Assembly (NCBI RefSeq): GCF_000234665.1
Contig: NC_018322.1
Span: 429,825-493,824, forward strand
DNA: 64,000 nucleotides
Direction of reading: 5' to 3'
Source: Leishmania mexicana MHOM/GT/2001/U1103
Taxonomy: Eukaryota > Euglenozoa > Kinetoplastea > Trypanosomatida > Trypanosomatidae
Shown: one piece after another, positions 50,765 to 61,694 of the stretch
How the letters are laid out: each line of letters begins with the position of its first letter
Position numbering within the stretch: position 1 is the stretch's first letter
Position numbers and translations under genes: made by a program
Notes under the pieces: model-generated
Databases searched by the model: none
Told to the model about the DNA's origin: nothing
The model's input: the letters and a program-made list of their open reading frames with translations, nothing else

Positions 50765-50794
50765 AACGGTGTGACCGTGATGTGGTGGTCGAGC

Positions 50795-50965
50795 CGATGG
50801 CGCTGGACCACCAAGTTGGCAACCCCACTACACCACAAAAATACACGCTACAGCACAGCGACGTAAGGGCTGAAGGAGAAACCGTCAGGGCCACGCGTGC
50901 ATCAGTGCCGGGTGCGCATCCGATTGAATTACTCCCGTGCGAGGGATGCGTCCCATGGCGCTCTT
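50795..50965 (+). mobile_element. Possible degenerate SIDER2 fragment
   Basis: Within the NDUFA8-like 3' flank, gtcagggccac...gtgcatc and later gcgagggatgcgtcccatgg resemble gtcagcgcgac...gtgcatc and gagagggatgcgccatggg in the element at 31285, in the same order and orientation. The similarity is patchy with large deletions. Confidence 0.3.
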
Positions 50966-52214
50966 TGCCCTCTCTCTGCTTTATCTATGTCCATGTATGT
51001 GTGTCGGTCTATCACCTGTCTTTATTTTCCGTTTAGCAGTCATGCGTGTCTGTGCGTGCCCGTTGTGTGTATCGTCTCTCCCCTCTCTCCGGTTTATCTT
51101 GTGTGTGCTCTTTGCCCTGCCCCCTCCCCCAACTTTGTGGGTTTCTTGCCATCCCGTCTCTCTCTATCTGTGCGCGCTTCTTCAAAGCGGCAGAAAACGA
51201 AGCCAGCGACAGCAGCAGCAGCATCATTGGTGGTGGTGGTGGCCACCGTATCCGGACTATCAATACGCCCACCCAACAAGCCTACCCACGCGCCACACGT
51301 GCATGAGTCGCGGAAGGAAATGCGTGCGTCTGCCTAGTGGCTATACAGCGGAATGAGCACCAGTGGTGTGCACAAACACCGCCCACCACCCCCCTCCTCC
51401 TCCTCCGAGTGGCAACCGATGTGTGCCGTTAACTGTGCATGTGTGCCCACTCAAGGTGGGATGTCCTGCATAGGCACTCTTGAAGTGCTTCAGGGGGGCC
51501 CTTGTGGCGCTGTTTCGTCTTCCAGCGCGGGTGCTCGGTATGGGTACGTGTGCGTGTGTGTGCGCCTTGGTGCTCACTGGACGAGAAGCTGTTTGATGAC
51601 CGATGAACGTAGGATATGGGCAGCCGCAACTCTTCCAGCGCTCTTCCTCGTCTTCTCGGGGGCCGCCACAGTCCTCACTCGAAGACTCTCCCACCCCTTT
51701 TTCTTTCTCGAAGCCTTTTGGCTGCTCCCTTGGGGCCGGGCGCACAGGGAAGCGGAACTCACCCGTGGCGCGCCGGTGCTCTTGCCGAGTAGCGAAGGAA
51801 AAGTCCACAGCACGAACCCACAGGCATAGACACTACACACACACAGACACCGCTACTACGTTAGACCGCCACCATCCTGCTCTGCAGCGGCTTCGGCGAG
51901 GCCGCGTATACATACATCGGCCCACCGTTTCTTGTCGCACCATTGTACACACACCCACATACATATACACGCATACACCGATCAGGGGAGGGACATAGAG
52001 GGAGTTTGAGGCCACGCTGTGGCGCGCGGTGCCGTATATACATGTATGTGGATATATAGTTGATTTTCTCTGTCTGTGTGTTCTCTCTCTTGCCCTGGCA
52101 CTCCTTGCCCTTGCGGGGCTGCGCGAGGGAGCTGAAGGGAGGGGAGGGGGTCGGAAGAGAGCCGGACCGGGCGCTGGGAGCACAGATACACTGCGCTGGT
52201 CATAGACAAGCCCA

Positions 52215-52240
52215 CACACTGTCTTCTCCTTTCGGCCTAG
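52215..52240 (+). promoter_or_regulatory. Polypyrimidine tract and splice acceptor (52323 gene)
   Basis: ctgtcttctcctttcggcctag ends with AG at 52239-52240. The ORF runs upstream to a GTG at 52287, but the first ATG is 52323. Confidence 0.65.
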
Positions 52241-52322
52241 AAGAGACCTTCGAGCTTGCAGGAAAAAAAAATAGAGCATCAGGAAGGTGCACTTCGCTGA
52301 CGCAGCTCCAACTGCTTGCACA

Positions 52323-55300
52323 ATGAGCTGTGTAGCAGACAACAATGGCAGTGGAGCGGGGGCAGGAGCAGCTCGGCCAGCGGCTGGCCTGTCCGCTCCT
52401 CTTGAACGAAGCGCCTCCGCTGCTTCGCACACGTCCATTGCCTCGCTGCAGCAGAGCTTCTTTGATCTGCAACCGCGCCGCACTCCTTTCCCGTATCAGC
52501 GGGCCGACAACGTCGTTTCCGCGTTGTCGGTGGCAGGGAAACGGCCGCAACGGGCGACTCCTTCGCTTCAGTCTCCCACCAGTCACGCACTGCCTCGGTC
52601 TTTGAGCCGTCCCGGCAAAGATTTTTTCGAGGAGGAAGGCGAGGGCGAGGGAGGGCAAGAGTTAGCGCTGCCCTCCCTCTCACGGCAACGGTGGTGCAAG
52701 AGGGACGCTGCCGCTGCTCCACTGCCTAACAATGCGGAGCATCATCATCGGGCTTGGGATCCGGAGTCGGTGTATCCGGTTGCCGCACCCGCGCATAAGG
52801 GCGATGTCACGCAAGAGCTCGGTGCAGTCGGTGCCATAACGTGTTGCACGACAACGTCATCCCCTTCAATTCGTTCTCCGCTGCCCAGTTCACCGGCAGC
52901 GCCGGCCGGCACCACAGACGAGGAGAGGTGGGGGCAGAAGTGTGACGTGGGCTCTGAGCGCCACCTGCAGTCGGTCCCGCCTCTCGCGGCACCTTCATTC
53001 ACAACACTGCCATCTAACACGGCTGTACCACCGTTCTCGGAGCGATACGCCGCCAGTGCCAATGCGTACCTGCGGGCGGCTGCTATGGAGCTCGCGGAGG
53101 TGGAGCCGCCAGAGACCCAACGAACGCCTAGAGAGATCTGGGAGCGGACGTCAAAGGCCACTGCCGCACTGCTTCGCAACTCCCAAGGCGTTCCTCTGGT
53201 GCGAGCGGCGGCGAAGCACGCTCCGCCGAAGCTGATGCGTCCTGCTTCCGCCACTGCCCAACAGCGACCTACGTCAGCCTTTTCCCCAGTGGGCGGCTCA
53301 TCGTTGCCAGTCACTGCCGCCTCTTCCGTGGCCTTTGCCCACACAACAACCTCGACCCCGCCCATTCGTGGCATTCCCCTCTTCACCAAGACTCATCGCC
53401 CTGCTGGCTGGGCATCAGTCTCGCCGCTCTCTTCTGCGTCGTCGCTGCGCCTGTCCTTGGAAGAGTACGGCCGCGCGCAGCTGCAGGACGAAGCGGTGCG
53501 GTGGTATCACCGCTGTGGCCAGCTGGAGCAGCAGCTGACCGAGATGGAAGAGGCCTTCAATCGACAGTCGAGGCTGCTGGCTGCACAGTGGCGGGCCGAC
53601 AGCGTTAGCGGCGTGCGTGCGAAGCCGAGTGCTGGTGCCGCGCGCGCCTCTTCAGTCAAGGCATCTTCGGCAGCAGCCACTGGGAGGTCGCCCACCAGGC
53701 GGGACCCTGCCCTCACAAGTCGGTCGCCCGACACCCTGCTCCGTGCGTACGCGTACGCCGAGACTGAGGACGGGTACCACGCAGGGCAGACGGAGATGCG
53801 ACTTCAGCGAGTTGGTTCAGAGGACTCTCAGCACTGCCCGTCGGAGGGCAGAAAGCGAATGCGCGTGGATGATAGGGCTCCACCTCGCGGGCCGGTGCTG
53901 GGCCAGATGGCAGAGGGCGAGATGCAGTATCGAGTTCCCAAGGCGTATCCAGTCAGCGCGGAAGACGGGGACCCTGCTCAGGATCTCTCAAAACACGACT
54001 TTGGCTCGCAGGTGCACCGCGGACCCAGGGGGGCAGATGGCACTGCAGCCTCGTCGTCACCGCCGCTGTTGCGGGCCTCTGTGGGACTGCAGACCGACGG
54101 CGTGGCCTCCGGGAACGCATCGTTCGCTCGTGAGACTCGTGGCATCCCTGCTGAGGGTCTTCTTTCGGCTTTTACTGAGGCCACGAGAGAGGACCCCTCG
54201 TGCCTCCCATCGACGCCGGGGCCGTCGGTGATAATGTCGAAGCAGTATGTGGCGGCGGTGGAGGAGATTGAGATGCTGCGCGCGCGCGTGGACGTGGCGG
54301 AGCGGAAGTCGGCGGAGCTGCAAGAAATGTGCGCTGCCCATGAGCTGCGCTGCGATGAATTGGAGACACAGCTGCTTGGCAAAGAGGAACAGCTGCTGCG
54401 CTTTGAGCAGCAGGCGCAGCCTCGGCCGGCCACGCCGCTCTCTGGCGGCGGCCCGGACACGCCGGCAGAGGCTGCGGCGAAGGCGTTGCTTTCAGCTGCA
54501 CTGAACCCTCTGATAGCACAGTTGCAGGATCTGCTGACTCTGGTACATCCAGAGAGCCCAGGGGCACCGCGCGAACGAGGTGCCCTCGCGGCTGAAGACG
54601 TGGGGACGGTGCACGTGGCAGCCACTGACAACCTCTTCAGCGCTGCCTTTGACGACTTGGCTGCTGAGGGAGACGTCGCAGCGCCTTGCTCAATCAACGC
54701 GTGTCCTAAGTCCCCCTACACCGAGACGTCTACTCATCTCGGCGGCGTCGCGCACCTCACCTCGCTTGTCACACAGGTGCGCAGCGCGATCACTGACTTC
54801 TCACAGCGTTTCGCAGCACTACAAGCGGAGCTGGATGTCGTGCGCGCAGACCGCAACGAGTTGATCGGAGAGCAGAGCGAGCAGGTGCGCTTGCTTCAGG
54901 AGCAGCTGCTCGAGAAGGACACGGCGCAGTGGAGACTGCTGGAGGACTTGCACCGGGCCCAGGAGCAGCTGACTGTCGCAAGGGCACAGACACCGTTGGC
55001 ACCAGCGGACGGAGGGATGGGCAGCGGCGAGCCCACCGCATCGCGGGATCCGCAGAAGCGAGGAGGACACAGCGAGGGAGGTGCGACGGCGACCGCTTCC
55101 GGCAGCGCAGCCCAGCAGAGCTCCTTCCCCGTCTGTGAGGCCGTGGAAGATGCGACGCAAAGGCTGTCACCACAGCAGGCGAACTCTGCTACACGTCCCA
55201 CCCAAACCGCAGACACGAGTGCGACAGAGGTGGCAGCTCTACAAGAGCAGCTGGTGCAAGTGCGGGCCGCCGCTGCAGCCGGGCAGGAGGCGCAGCGTCG

Positions 55301-56978
55301 CGTGTTATCGGAGCGGCTGGAGCAGGCCGAGTTGCAGCTGAAGGAAGCGCGGCTGCGTGCTGAGGACGAGTATGATTGCATGTCAGGCACCATAGAAGCA
55401 CTGACGCGGGAGCTAGCCGACACCAAGGAGGCGCTGCGAGTAAAGGAGATGTCGCTGCGGATTGCGTTGCGCGAGTCGTTCTCTCCACCGCTGCTAATCA
55501 CTTCCCAAGACGACAAGGCGAGGAACAATGGCGTAGTTGCCGGTGGACCTGTCGCGGAAGGGCTGGTACAGGCTGCGGCATCCTCGGCTTTGCCGTCGTC
55601 GATGCAGCTTCTGCGCACGACGTCGCGTGGATCTGCTGCTTCGTCTTCGTCGCCAAGGCCGGAGCGCGAGAGCAGACGCACGAGTATGTCGCCCTCGCCG
55701 CCGATTCCTCCCCACCTCCAGAGCGCACTCGACATGGCGAAGGGGAGGGATGTGGCAGACGTGGACAAGGGCGACGGCTGGCTGGGGTTCGCCTCGGGAA
55801 AGAAGAGAAAGCCGCACCAGCGCATCGAGGATGACGGGACGCTGCGCACCCTACCCTCAGACATCGTGGCCAATGACGAGGACGGTGAGGAGGGGTTCGG
55901 GCGCACCGGCCAGCTTTTCGTTTCGTCTGCGGCGGCTCTCACCACGGCCATCGCGGCGACGGCGACAATGACATCATCTTCGCGAGAAAAGTCATCCCGA
56001 GGCCTGACAGTGTCCACTGGTGGAGGCAGCCAAGGCGCCTCCTCGCTGCCTCACGGGTGCGGTGATGGAAGCACGGCGATGCTGGAGCACGTCAGCATAG
56101 CAGAGGAAACAGCGCCACAGGAAGAGACGTCGACGCCTCCGCGGCAGCATTCTGGCGCCACTGCGCCCCTTTTCACGCAAGAAGAGGAGGCTGCGGCAGT
56201 TTCATTCGAGGCACACCGTACCATCTCCTCGTCACCGCCGCGTGCGCTGCAGAGGAAGAGTCCCTCCGCCCTTCTTGCGGACATCGCTGCTGAGGAGGAG
56301 CTGCCGCTGCCGCCACCGCTGCGCAGCCCGCTTTTCGGCACCACGACGTCGTCCGGGTCGCCGTCGCCCGAGCAGCAGCAGCGCACGCCCCCACCGCACC
56401 ACCATGCGACAACATATGGGGCTCGTCTTGGCATCTATGCATCTGCGTCACAGGGGAAAGCGGAACCGCGCGGGCCACGCGACGGCTCTGAGCTCTCCGC
56501 GCAGCCGCTGTCACCTGAGGAGAAGCTGCGCAGGTTTCTGTCGGCGCTCTCCGCTTCCCCTTCGCCCCTTGAGATGGTGAAGGAGAGCGGCCGCTCATTC
56601 CCGCCAGACCACGCTACACTAGCGCGGCGACCGACTCTGCACAACAGCAGTGATGCGAGCGCCACGTCCAACGATGCCATTCTGAGCGACGTAATGGTCG
56701 CTGCTATTCCCAGCGCCGGTACCAGGTCTGTACCGATGATGGACCGCGACGAGACAACCCCTGGTCGAAGGCCGCTCTCGCTCTACTCCGCAAGTGCATC
56801 GCCGTCCTCGGCTTCCAGATCGACTGCATCACGACCGTCACCGACACTCCTGTCCGGCTCCCCGCACGCCGCCGAGGTGACGGCACGCCACGTGCAGGCA
56901 TCGCTTTGGCGTCACCAAGAGGCGTGGCAGCAGCAGGAGCTCATTCTGCACGCGTTACGGAGATCCCCTTCCCTGTGA
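52323..56978 (+). CDS. Large coiled-coil/low-complexity protein, unknown
   Basis: 1551 residues with no recognised catalytic domain. Most of the sequence is disordered, rich in Ser, Ala, Pro and Gly. Coiled-coil stretches appear at about residues 385-425, 640-705 (YVAAVEEIEMLRARVDVAERK), 830-890 and 950-1045 (LQEQLVQVRAAA onwards). Repeated SSSP and SPSP patches in the last 500 residues offer many phosphorylation sites. It shares general style with the coiled-coil gene at 34192 but no specific similarity. A cytoskeletal or scaffold role is a guess from composition only. The start ATG at 52323 is the first after the splice acceptor. The open frame of 4.6 kb in GC-rich DNA, with protein-like coils, makes it a secure gene. 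Confidence 0.8.
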   Translation: MSCVADNNGSGAGAGAARPAAGLSAPLERSASAASHTSIASLQQSFFDLQPRRTPFPYQRADNVVSALSVAGKRPQRATPSLQSPTSHALPRSLSRPGKDFFEEEGEGEGGQELALPSLSRQRWCKRDAAAAPLPNNAEHHHRAWDPESVYPVAAPAHKGDVTQELGAVGAITCCTTTSSPSIRSPLPSSPAAPAGTTDEERWGQKCDVGSERHLQSVPPLAAPSFTTLPSNTAVPPFSERYAASANAYLRAAAMELAEVEPPETQRTPREIWERTSKATAALLRNSQGVPLVRAAAKHAPPKLMRPASATAQQRPTSAFSPVGGSSLPVTAASSVAFAHTTTSTPPIRGIPLFTKTHRPAGWASVSPLSSASSLRLSLEEYGRAQLQDEAVRWYHRCGQLEQQLTEMEEAFNRQSRLLAAQWRADSVSGVRAKPSAGAARASSVKASSAAATGRSPTRRDPALTSRSPDTLLRAYAYAETEDGYHAGQTEMRLQRVGSEDSQHCPSEGRKRMRVDDRAPPRGPVLGQMAEGEMQYRVPKAYPVSAEDGDPAQDLSKHDFGSQVHRGPRGADGTAASSSPPLLRASVGLQTDGVASGNASFARETRGIPAEGLLSAFTEATREDPSCLPSTPGPSVIMSKQYVAAVEEIEMLRARVDVAERKSAELQEMCAAHELRCDELETQLLGKEEQLLRFEQQAQPRPATPLSGGGPDTPAEAAAKALLSAALNPLIAQLQDLLTLVHPESPGAPRERGALAAEDVGTVHVAATDNLFSAAFDDLAAEGDVAAPCSINACPKSPYTETSTHLGGVAHLTSLVTQVRSAITDFSQRFAALQAELDVVRADRNELIGEQSEQVRLLQEQLLEKDTAQWRLLEDLHRAQEQLTVARAQTPLAPADGGMGSGEPTASRDPQKRGGHSEGGATATASGSAAQQSSFPVCEAVEDATQRLSPQQANSATRPTQTADTSATEVAALQEQLVQVRAAAAAGQEAQRRVLSERLEQAELQLKEARLRAEDEYDCMSGTIEALTRELADTKEALRVKEMSLRIALRESFSPPLLITSQDDKARNNGVVAGGPVAEGLVQAAASSALPSSMQLLRTTSRGSAASSSSPRPERESRRTSMSPSPPIPPHLQSALDMAKGRDVADVDKGDGWLGFASGKKRKPHQRIEDDGTLRTLPSDIVANDEDGEEGFGRTGQLFVSSAAALTTAIAATATMTSSSREKSSRGLTVSTGGGSQGASSLPHGCGDGSTAMLEHVSIAEETAPQEETSTPPRQHSGATAPLFTQEEEAAAVSFEAHRTISSSPPRALQRKSPSALLADIAAEEELPLPPPLRSPLFGTTTSSGSPSPEQQQRTPPPHHHATTYGARLGIYASASQGKAEPRGPRDGSELSAQPLSPEEKLRRFLSALSASPSPLEMVKESGRSFPPDHATLARRPTLHNSSDASATSNDAILSDVMVAAIPSAGTRSVPMMDRDETTPGRRPLSLYSASASPSSASRSTASRPSPTLLSGSPHAAEVTARHVQASLWRHQEAWQQQELILHALRRSPSL

Positions 56979-57896
56979 GCGAGGTCGTCCGCATCCACTG
57001 CGCTCTGTGCGACGCTCTGCCTGCGTGTTTACCAATCAGCAATGAGCTTCGTGAAGAGGAGATGAAGGGAGGGGTACGTGCTGCGTGAGAGTGTGAGACA
57101 GAGGCAGGCCGCTGTTGATAGCGAGCGAGCGAAGAGGGGCCCCGCGTGTTCCTATCGACGAGTGTGCATCCGCATTCGGCAACCCCTTTCCCTTCTGATG
57201 GGCGCATGCCGATACCAAAAACATCGCCGGTGGCGAGTGTGTGTGTGTGCGTCGCCGTAGTTTCACGAGCACTGCCCACCCGTGCACGAAGAGAAAAGTC
57301 GCACAATGACATCACGAAGTACCACCGCCATGGTATTCACAGCCGAGGACATCAACGCACGTGTGTGTGTGTGCTCTGCCAGCGGTATCATGGGGTGGCT
57401 CCCCCTCCCTTCCCCTACTCAGTGCTGTGCTTCCCCACCTCCACATGAAATGACGCTGTTGGCTGTCTCTGTCTTTTTTTCTGCCGAGGTGCTGCGACGA
57501 ACGCTCTTGCGCCTGTAAACGCCGCCGCCTCTCCCGCGCACCATCGGCCTCGTCTTGTGGATGTGCCGGCGCATCTTCTCAGCTCTCTTGCGCCTTTTCA
57601 CTCTTGCCTATTCCTCACTACTTGAGAGCTTCTCCGCCAGGCAGACCCACACCCACCTGATTCAAAACGCGGTGCGTGTTCCCACCACCCCCACCACCTC
57701 TTTCGCTCCCTTGGGGGAGTGTGGGTATCGGGGGGGGTTGGTGTCGAGAATTAGCCACACACGCGCCCACTTTGCTCAACCCCGGATATGTGCACGAACC
57801 CGCCGCCGTGCGCGCATGAGGTCGCCTGTCTGTGAGGCACACACACTCATACTAGACCATTGCTTCTTGTGTGAGGGTGTCATAGGAGGTGCACGG
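56979..57896. other. Spacer and possible 5'UTR of the 57897 gene
   Basis: Contains no separate gene. Pyrimidine tracts at 57465-57486 (AG 57487-57488) and 57565-57622 precede the next gene. In-frame ATGs at 57561 and 57816 are alternative starts. Confidence 0.5.
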
Positions 57897-60800
57897 ATGC
57901 GGAGGGCGATAGGGGCGGTGGCATCCAAGCTGTCCACTCAGAGTGCGATGTACTTGCGGCATATGCACACCAATGGACGTGCGCTCGCTCGCGCAACTCC
58001 TCGCGTCTCGCGCCGGTTTTATGCGGGCAAGGCCTCGTTACCAGGCCGCGTTGGACCGCCATCACAGCCGCCATCGGCACCCCGACTACAGACGCCGCCG
58101 GGGTCGTCTTCGCGGCCTTCGGCACCCACCTCGCTGAATGCATTCTCGAAGAGTGTACGCAGTCATCTCGCGGCCCACCCTTCTCCCTCTTCCAGCGCAG
58201 ATGAGCTGTGGGTGGTCGACCGACTCTTCGCCCTCCTCTTGCACCCTGCAAAGGATACCTACGAGGCATCGTCCACCACCGCGTTGCCGCCAGCGCTCGA
58301 ACCGCTCCACCCTCTCCTGTGCGTGCGCGTGCTTCAACGACTCGGGTACGCTGTGTGGGAATGTGAAGCGGCGGCACAGGCTTGCCCGACGCAGCATGGC
58401 ACGGCGGCTCGAAAGAAAGGGTGGACGGTGCGACACACCTACCCCTCTCTGGCAAGCGGCAACGGCGCCATCGTGCCATCTGCAGAGTCGCTGTCTTCCT
58501 CCCAGTCAGTTGCCTCCGCCATCTACGCCAACACTGAGCGCGTTGCAGGGGCGGTGCTGGCGCCGCTGATGCCTCTCCTAGGCGATGGCACCGCTGCCCA
58601 TCCGCCACACTCGCAGGTGCTGCCAGTTCTTCCGCTGATCGTGGAGTGGCTGTGCACACTGCCCATTGCTGATTCAGCCGTGCCGCTGGATCGTTGGCTG
58701 CCTTGGGTAGTCGCGATCTACACAGAGGATCATCACAACCGTCGACCTCCGTCGCAGTCACTGCTGTTGCCGCCGTTGTTGAACCTGCTCCCGCATCTCC
58801 TACGCAAGCTGAGCGTGTACCTCGCAGACTCCACAGTAGCTGAGCAGGAGGCAGCGCAGTGCTCACCGAACATCTTTTGCGAGCACGGCCTTGCATCGCT
58901 TTTCGCGTTGAGCCTCGCTGGTTCTGCAGGGACCGACAGCGAGCGAGGGGAATGCGAGTCAAGGGACGACAGCGCGGCGACTGGGAAGGCAACACTATCG
59001 CCGGTGGATCTCAGTTCTCATCAGTACTCGAGGCCAAAACTCGCCGATGTGTTGTGGTGGCACGGCGAGGCACCTCTGCTGCGTCTGGCTGGAGTGCGGC
59101 GGGCATTGAAACAGGCGGGGCAAACGGTGCCGGTTGCCTCATCCGCTGCTGCTGCCAAATCTCTCGATACGCCGGCGACAGCGACCAGCGGCGAGCTTTC
59201 CACGCACCTGTTGCACCTGCAGCGGGATCAGGAGCTCTCGCGCTCGCATTCGGAACGCGTGCCGCATGTGACAGTAGCGCTTGGCGATGACGATGTCTAC
59301 CGCCGCTTCCTGCTCCGCCTGGCGGCGCTGCAAAACACCTCCCTTGTCAACGCAGCGGCATCTGCACCCAGAGAGATTCTGCCAGCGCTGGTGTCCGTGC
59401 GGCTGACAGGTGCGGTTGCACTGGGGGCGACAGAATCGTCCCGTGGTCATGCACCTGCTTCACTAAGCGAGGACCCTGACATGATTCTGCGCTTCATCCA
59501 GCCTCTACACGAGTACGTTCTCCTGCTCCAGGAGAGCTCTGCGCAGTGGAGCGGCACGGTGGGTCAGACCGCGGCCGCGACGGCGGACTCGACTGCTGGC
59601 GCGCCTCCTGTGCAGCTGACCTTTACAGGTGTCGCTCACGTACTCATGGCTGTCTTTGGCCGCCTTGAGGAGCTTAAGCAGCAGAGCAGCTGTCGAGGTG
59701 CAGCTGCCGTCTCGCCAGCGCTGCGAGCGCAGGCGTCTCTCTCTGCGCCTGCCGGCAACTCCGTCACCACCGCCTTCGTGCTTTTACCGCAAAAGGCGCG
59801 CATCCACGCTCTCAAAAGCCTCTGTGAGCTTCTCCTGCGCCATGTGCGTGCCGTCCAGGCCTCGAAATCGGCATCCAGCACCCTCCCCACCGGTGCGGCT
59901 CCTGATTGCGTCCCATGGTTTGTGGATGTGGAGTTGTTCCAACAGGAGGCGACTCTGCGCCGGCTGTGTGGCGCGGCGCGTGCGCTGGTGCGGGTGGTGA
60001 TGGAAGAGCGCCGCCGCAGCCTTGATGAGGAAGGCCCGGAGGGCTCAGTGCTAACCGCGTCCTCTGTAGTGGCCGCTCAGCAGCATCGCGCTTCCGGTGG
60101 CGGCCCCGGCACCTCCACGACAAGCACGTCGTCTGCGGCCACCCCGCTAACGTCTACCATCTCGTTTGAGCGCATACTGCGGAGCTTGGCCTTCCGCGTA
60201 GTGGAGCCGGCGCTGTGGCGGCTGCATGAAGCGTGCACTGAAGCCCAGACAAGTGTCCCTGTACATGTCCTGACCTTCGAGGAGTGGCGGTTGTACTTGA
60301 GTGTCGCCAACGCTCATGAGGCAGGGCGAGGCATTCTCGCAGGCCGCTTGGCCTCCGCAGCGGTCGAGCACGTTGAACAGGTGTACAGCCCCGTCATGGC
60401 GTCTGCCGTCTCCCTGTTTGATTGTCTCGGTGGCAGGGCTGGCTTGCGCACGGCGCAGCAGGTGCTGCTTCACTCCGGCCAGCAGCCCGTGTCTGCTCTT
60501 GTGGAGGGGATCCGGCTTACAGCGCTGCAGTGTCTGCTGTTTGACGGGCTCCGCAGCGGCGGGCCATTCTCATCCACCGCCGCTGCGTCCTCAAACACTC
60601 GCGAGGAGGCAGCTGGTTACATGGACTGGGTTCTGCACCATCTTTCACATGCGTTCTTCAGCGTGTGGCAGCGCACGGAGCCACCACCGACTCTGGCCGA
60701 TTTGCCCTCCGCGGCAAATGAGGCAGGGGAGGTTGCCGTGGCTGACCAGCAGCTCCTGCGCCGTCGGCTGGGACTTCTTGCACTGCTGTTGCATGCACGC

Positions 60801-61694
60801 GTGTTGAGTGCACGGGAGCTGCTGCGTCGAGACCCAGCCCTGCTACCCGGCACCACTCCATCGAGGCCGACCATGAATGCGAATCCGACGCGCACGCGGA
60901 GGTGGGTTGGCGACGTCCCTTCCTCGCTCGACTCGTTGCTGCATTGCATGACGAAGGATAGCGCCGCTCTACCCATCAGCGGCGACGCGAGGGATGAGTG
61001 GTCGCTGGTGCTATCTGCCGCGACACTCCGGGTGTGTGTTATGCCGCCGCTGCCGGCTGGCTGCACCGCTCTCTGGGAGCTTGCTGAGATGCTTCAGGAC
61101 CTGGGCAACGGCTCGACAAAGGCAGAGGAGACGTTGGAGCCCCCTGCCGCCGTGACGGAGTGGGTGTGGCTGGGCAGCCCTGAGGCCCTCTATGAGGCAG
61201 TCGACGCATCGCTGCTGAAGGACGGCGGCAGCGACCCCGCTGGTGGAGTCTCCCTGCGCCACGGATACTACCTGTTGCCCTGGACCACTCTCGCCCACAG
61301 TCATCAACCGTGGCGCGTGTACGATGAAAGCGGACAAGCGCGTCGCGCAGCCAAAGAATGGGAGGCGATGCTGCAGTCGTGGCTGACAGGCTCGTCGTCC
61401 ATAGACGGCGGCAAGTGGATTCCAAGCCGACGGCGCCAGCAGCCCGTTGTGCGGCTAGTCAGCCTGAGAGAGGAGGTCTGTTTCTTCACCTGTATGCAGC
61501 AAGTGTCGACCTTGCATCTCAACGCGGATGTGCGTGTGGTGCGCGGCGATGTGCAGAGGGAGGAGAGGGAGGTGGCTCCTACGGTTCGCCGAGTATTGAC
61601 CGCGTCGCAGGCGGCCAGGATAGCTGCGTCGTCGGCGGCCGTGGGGGAGAGTGCTGGCTGGTATGACGAGGAGGATTACGACGGGCTGGATTGA
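57897..61694 (+). CDS. Large hypothetical protein, possibly mitochondrial
   Basis: 1265 residues from this ATG. I recognise no domain. The N-terminus (MRRAIGAVASKLSTQSAMYL, followed by more Arg and His and no acidic residue for about 50 residues) looks like a mitochondrial targeting peptide. The body is rich in Leu and Ala with many predicted amphipathic helices, such as the stretch HALKSLCELLLRHV, suggesting a helical-repeat scaffold, possibly RNA-related, as many large mitochondrial trypanosomatid proteins are. That role is inference. The C-terminus ends in an acidic DEEDYDGLD tail. The frame is open further up to 57561, but that part is translated pyrimidine tract and repeats, so 57897 is preferred; 57561 and 57816 remain possible. 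Confidence 0.75.
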   Translation: MRRAIGAVASKLSTQSAMYLRHMHTNGRALARATPRVSRRFYAGKASLPGRVGPPSQPPSAPRLQTPPGSSSRPSAPTSLNAFSKSVRSHLAAHPSPSSSADELWVVDRLFALLLHPAKDTYEASSTTALPPALEPLHPLLCVRVLQRLGYAVWECEAAAQACPTQHGTAARKKGWTVRHTYPSLASGNGAIVPSAESLSSSQSVASAIYANTERVAGAVLAPLMPLLGDGTAAHPPHSQVLPVLPLIVEWLCTLPIADSAVPLDRWLPWVVAIYTEDHHNRRPPSQSLLLPPLLNLLPHLLRKLSVYLADSTVAEQEAAQCSPNIFCEHGLASLFALSLAGSAGTDSERGECESRDDSAATGKATLSPVDLSSHQYSRPKLADVLWWHGEAPLLRLAGVRRALKQAGQTVPVASSAAAAKSLDTPATATSGELSTHLLHLQRDQELSRSHSERVPHVTVALGDDDVYRRFLLRLAALQNTSLVNAAASAPREILPALVSVRLTGAVALGATESSRGHAPASLSEDPDMILRFIQPLHEYVLLLQESSAQWSGTVGQTAAATADSTAGAPPVQLTFTGVAHVLMAVFGRLEELKQQSSCRGAAAVSPALRAQASLSAPAGNSVTTAFVLLPQKARIHALKSLCELLLRHVRAVQASKSASSTLPTGAAPDCVPWFVDVELFQQEATLRRLCGAARALVRVVMEERRRSLDEEGPEGSVLTASSVVAAQQHRASGGGPGTSTTSTSSAATPLTSTISFERILRSLAFRVVEPALWRLHEACTEAQTSVPVHVLTFEEWRLYLSVANAHEAGRGILAGRLASAAVEHVEQVYSPVMASAVSLFDCLGGRAGLRTAQQVLLHSGQQPVSALVEGIRLTALQCLLFDGLRSGGPFSSTAAASSNTREEAAGYMDWVLHHLSHAFFSVWQRTEPPPTLADLPSAANEAGEVAVADQQLLRRRLGLLALLLHARVLSARELLRRDPALLPGTTPSRPTMNANPTRTRRWVGDVPSSLDSLLHCMTKDSAALPISGDARDEWSLVLSAATLRVCVMPPLPAGCTALWELAEMLQDLGNGSTKAEETLEPPAAVTEWVWLGSPEALYEAVDASLLKDGGSDPAGGVSLRHGYYLLPWTTLAHSHQPWRVYDESGQARRAAKEWEAMLQSWLTGSSSIDGGKWIPSRRRQQPVVRLVSLREEVCFFTCMQQVSTLHLNADVRVVRGDVQREEREVAPTVRRVLTASQAARIAASSAAVGESAGWYDEEDYDGLD

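Larger units (their letters stand above)
50765..52322. other. NDUFA8-like/large protein spacer
   Basis: A 1.6 kb spacer without a gene. A weak SIDER2-like stretch occurs at 50795-50965. It has CA and TA microsatellites near 51950-52050. The acceptor AG at 52239-52240 follows a pyrimidine tract. Confidence 0.5.

Noticed and set aside
54896..56017. 373-codon minus-strand frame
   Set aside because: Antisense to the 1551-residue protein; composition bias (Ser, Ala, Arg) and no family features.
57880..58995. 371-codon minus-strand frame
   Set aside because: Antisense to the start of the large hypothetical protein; arginine-rich with no recognisable domain.
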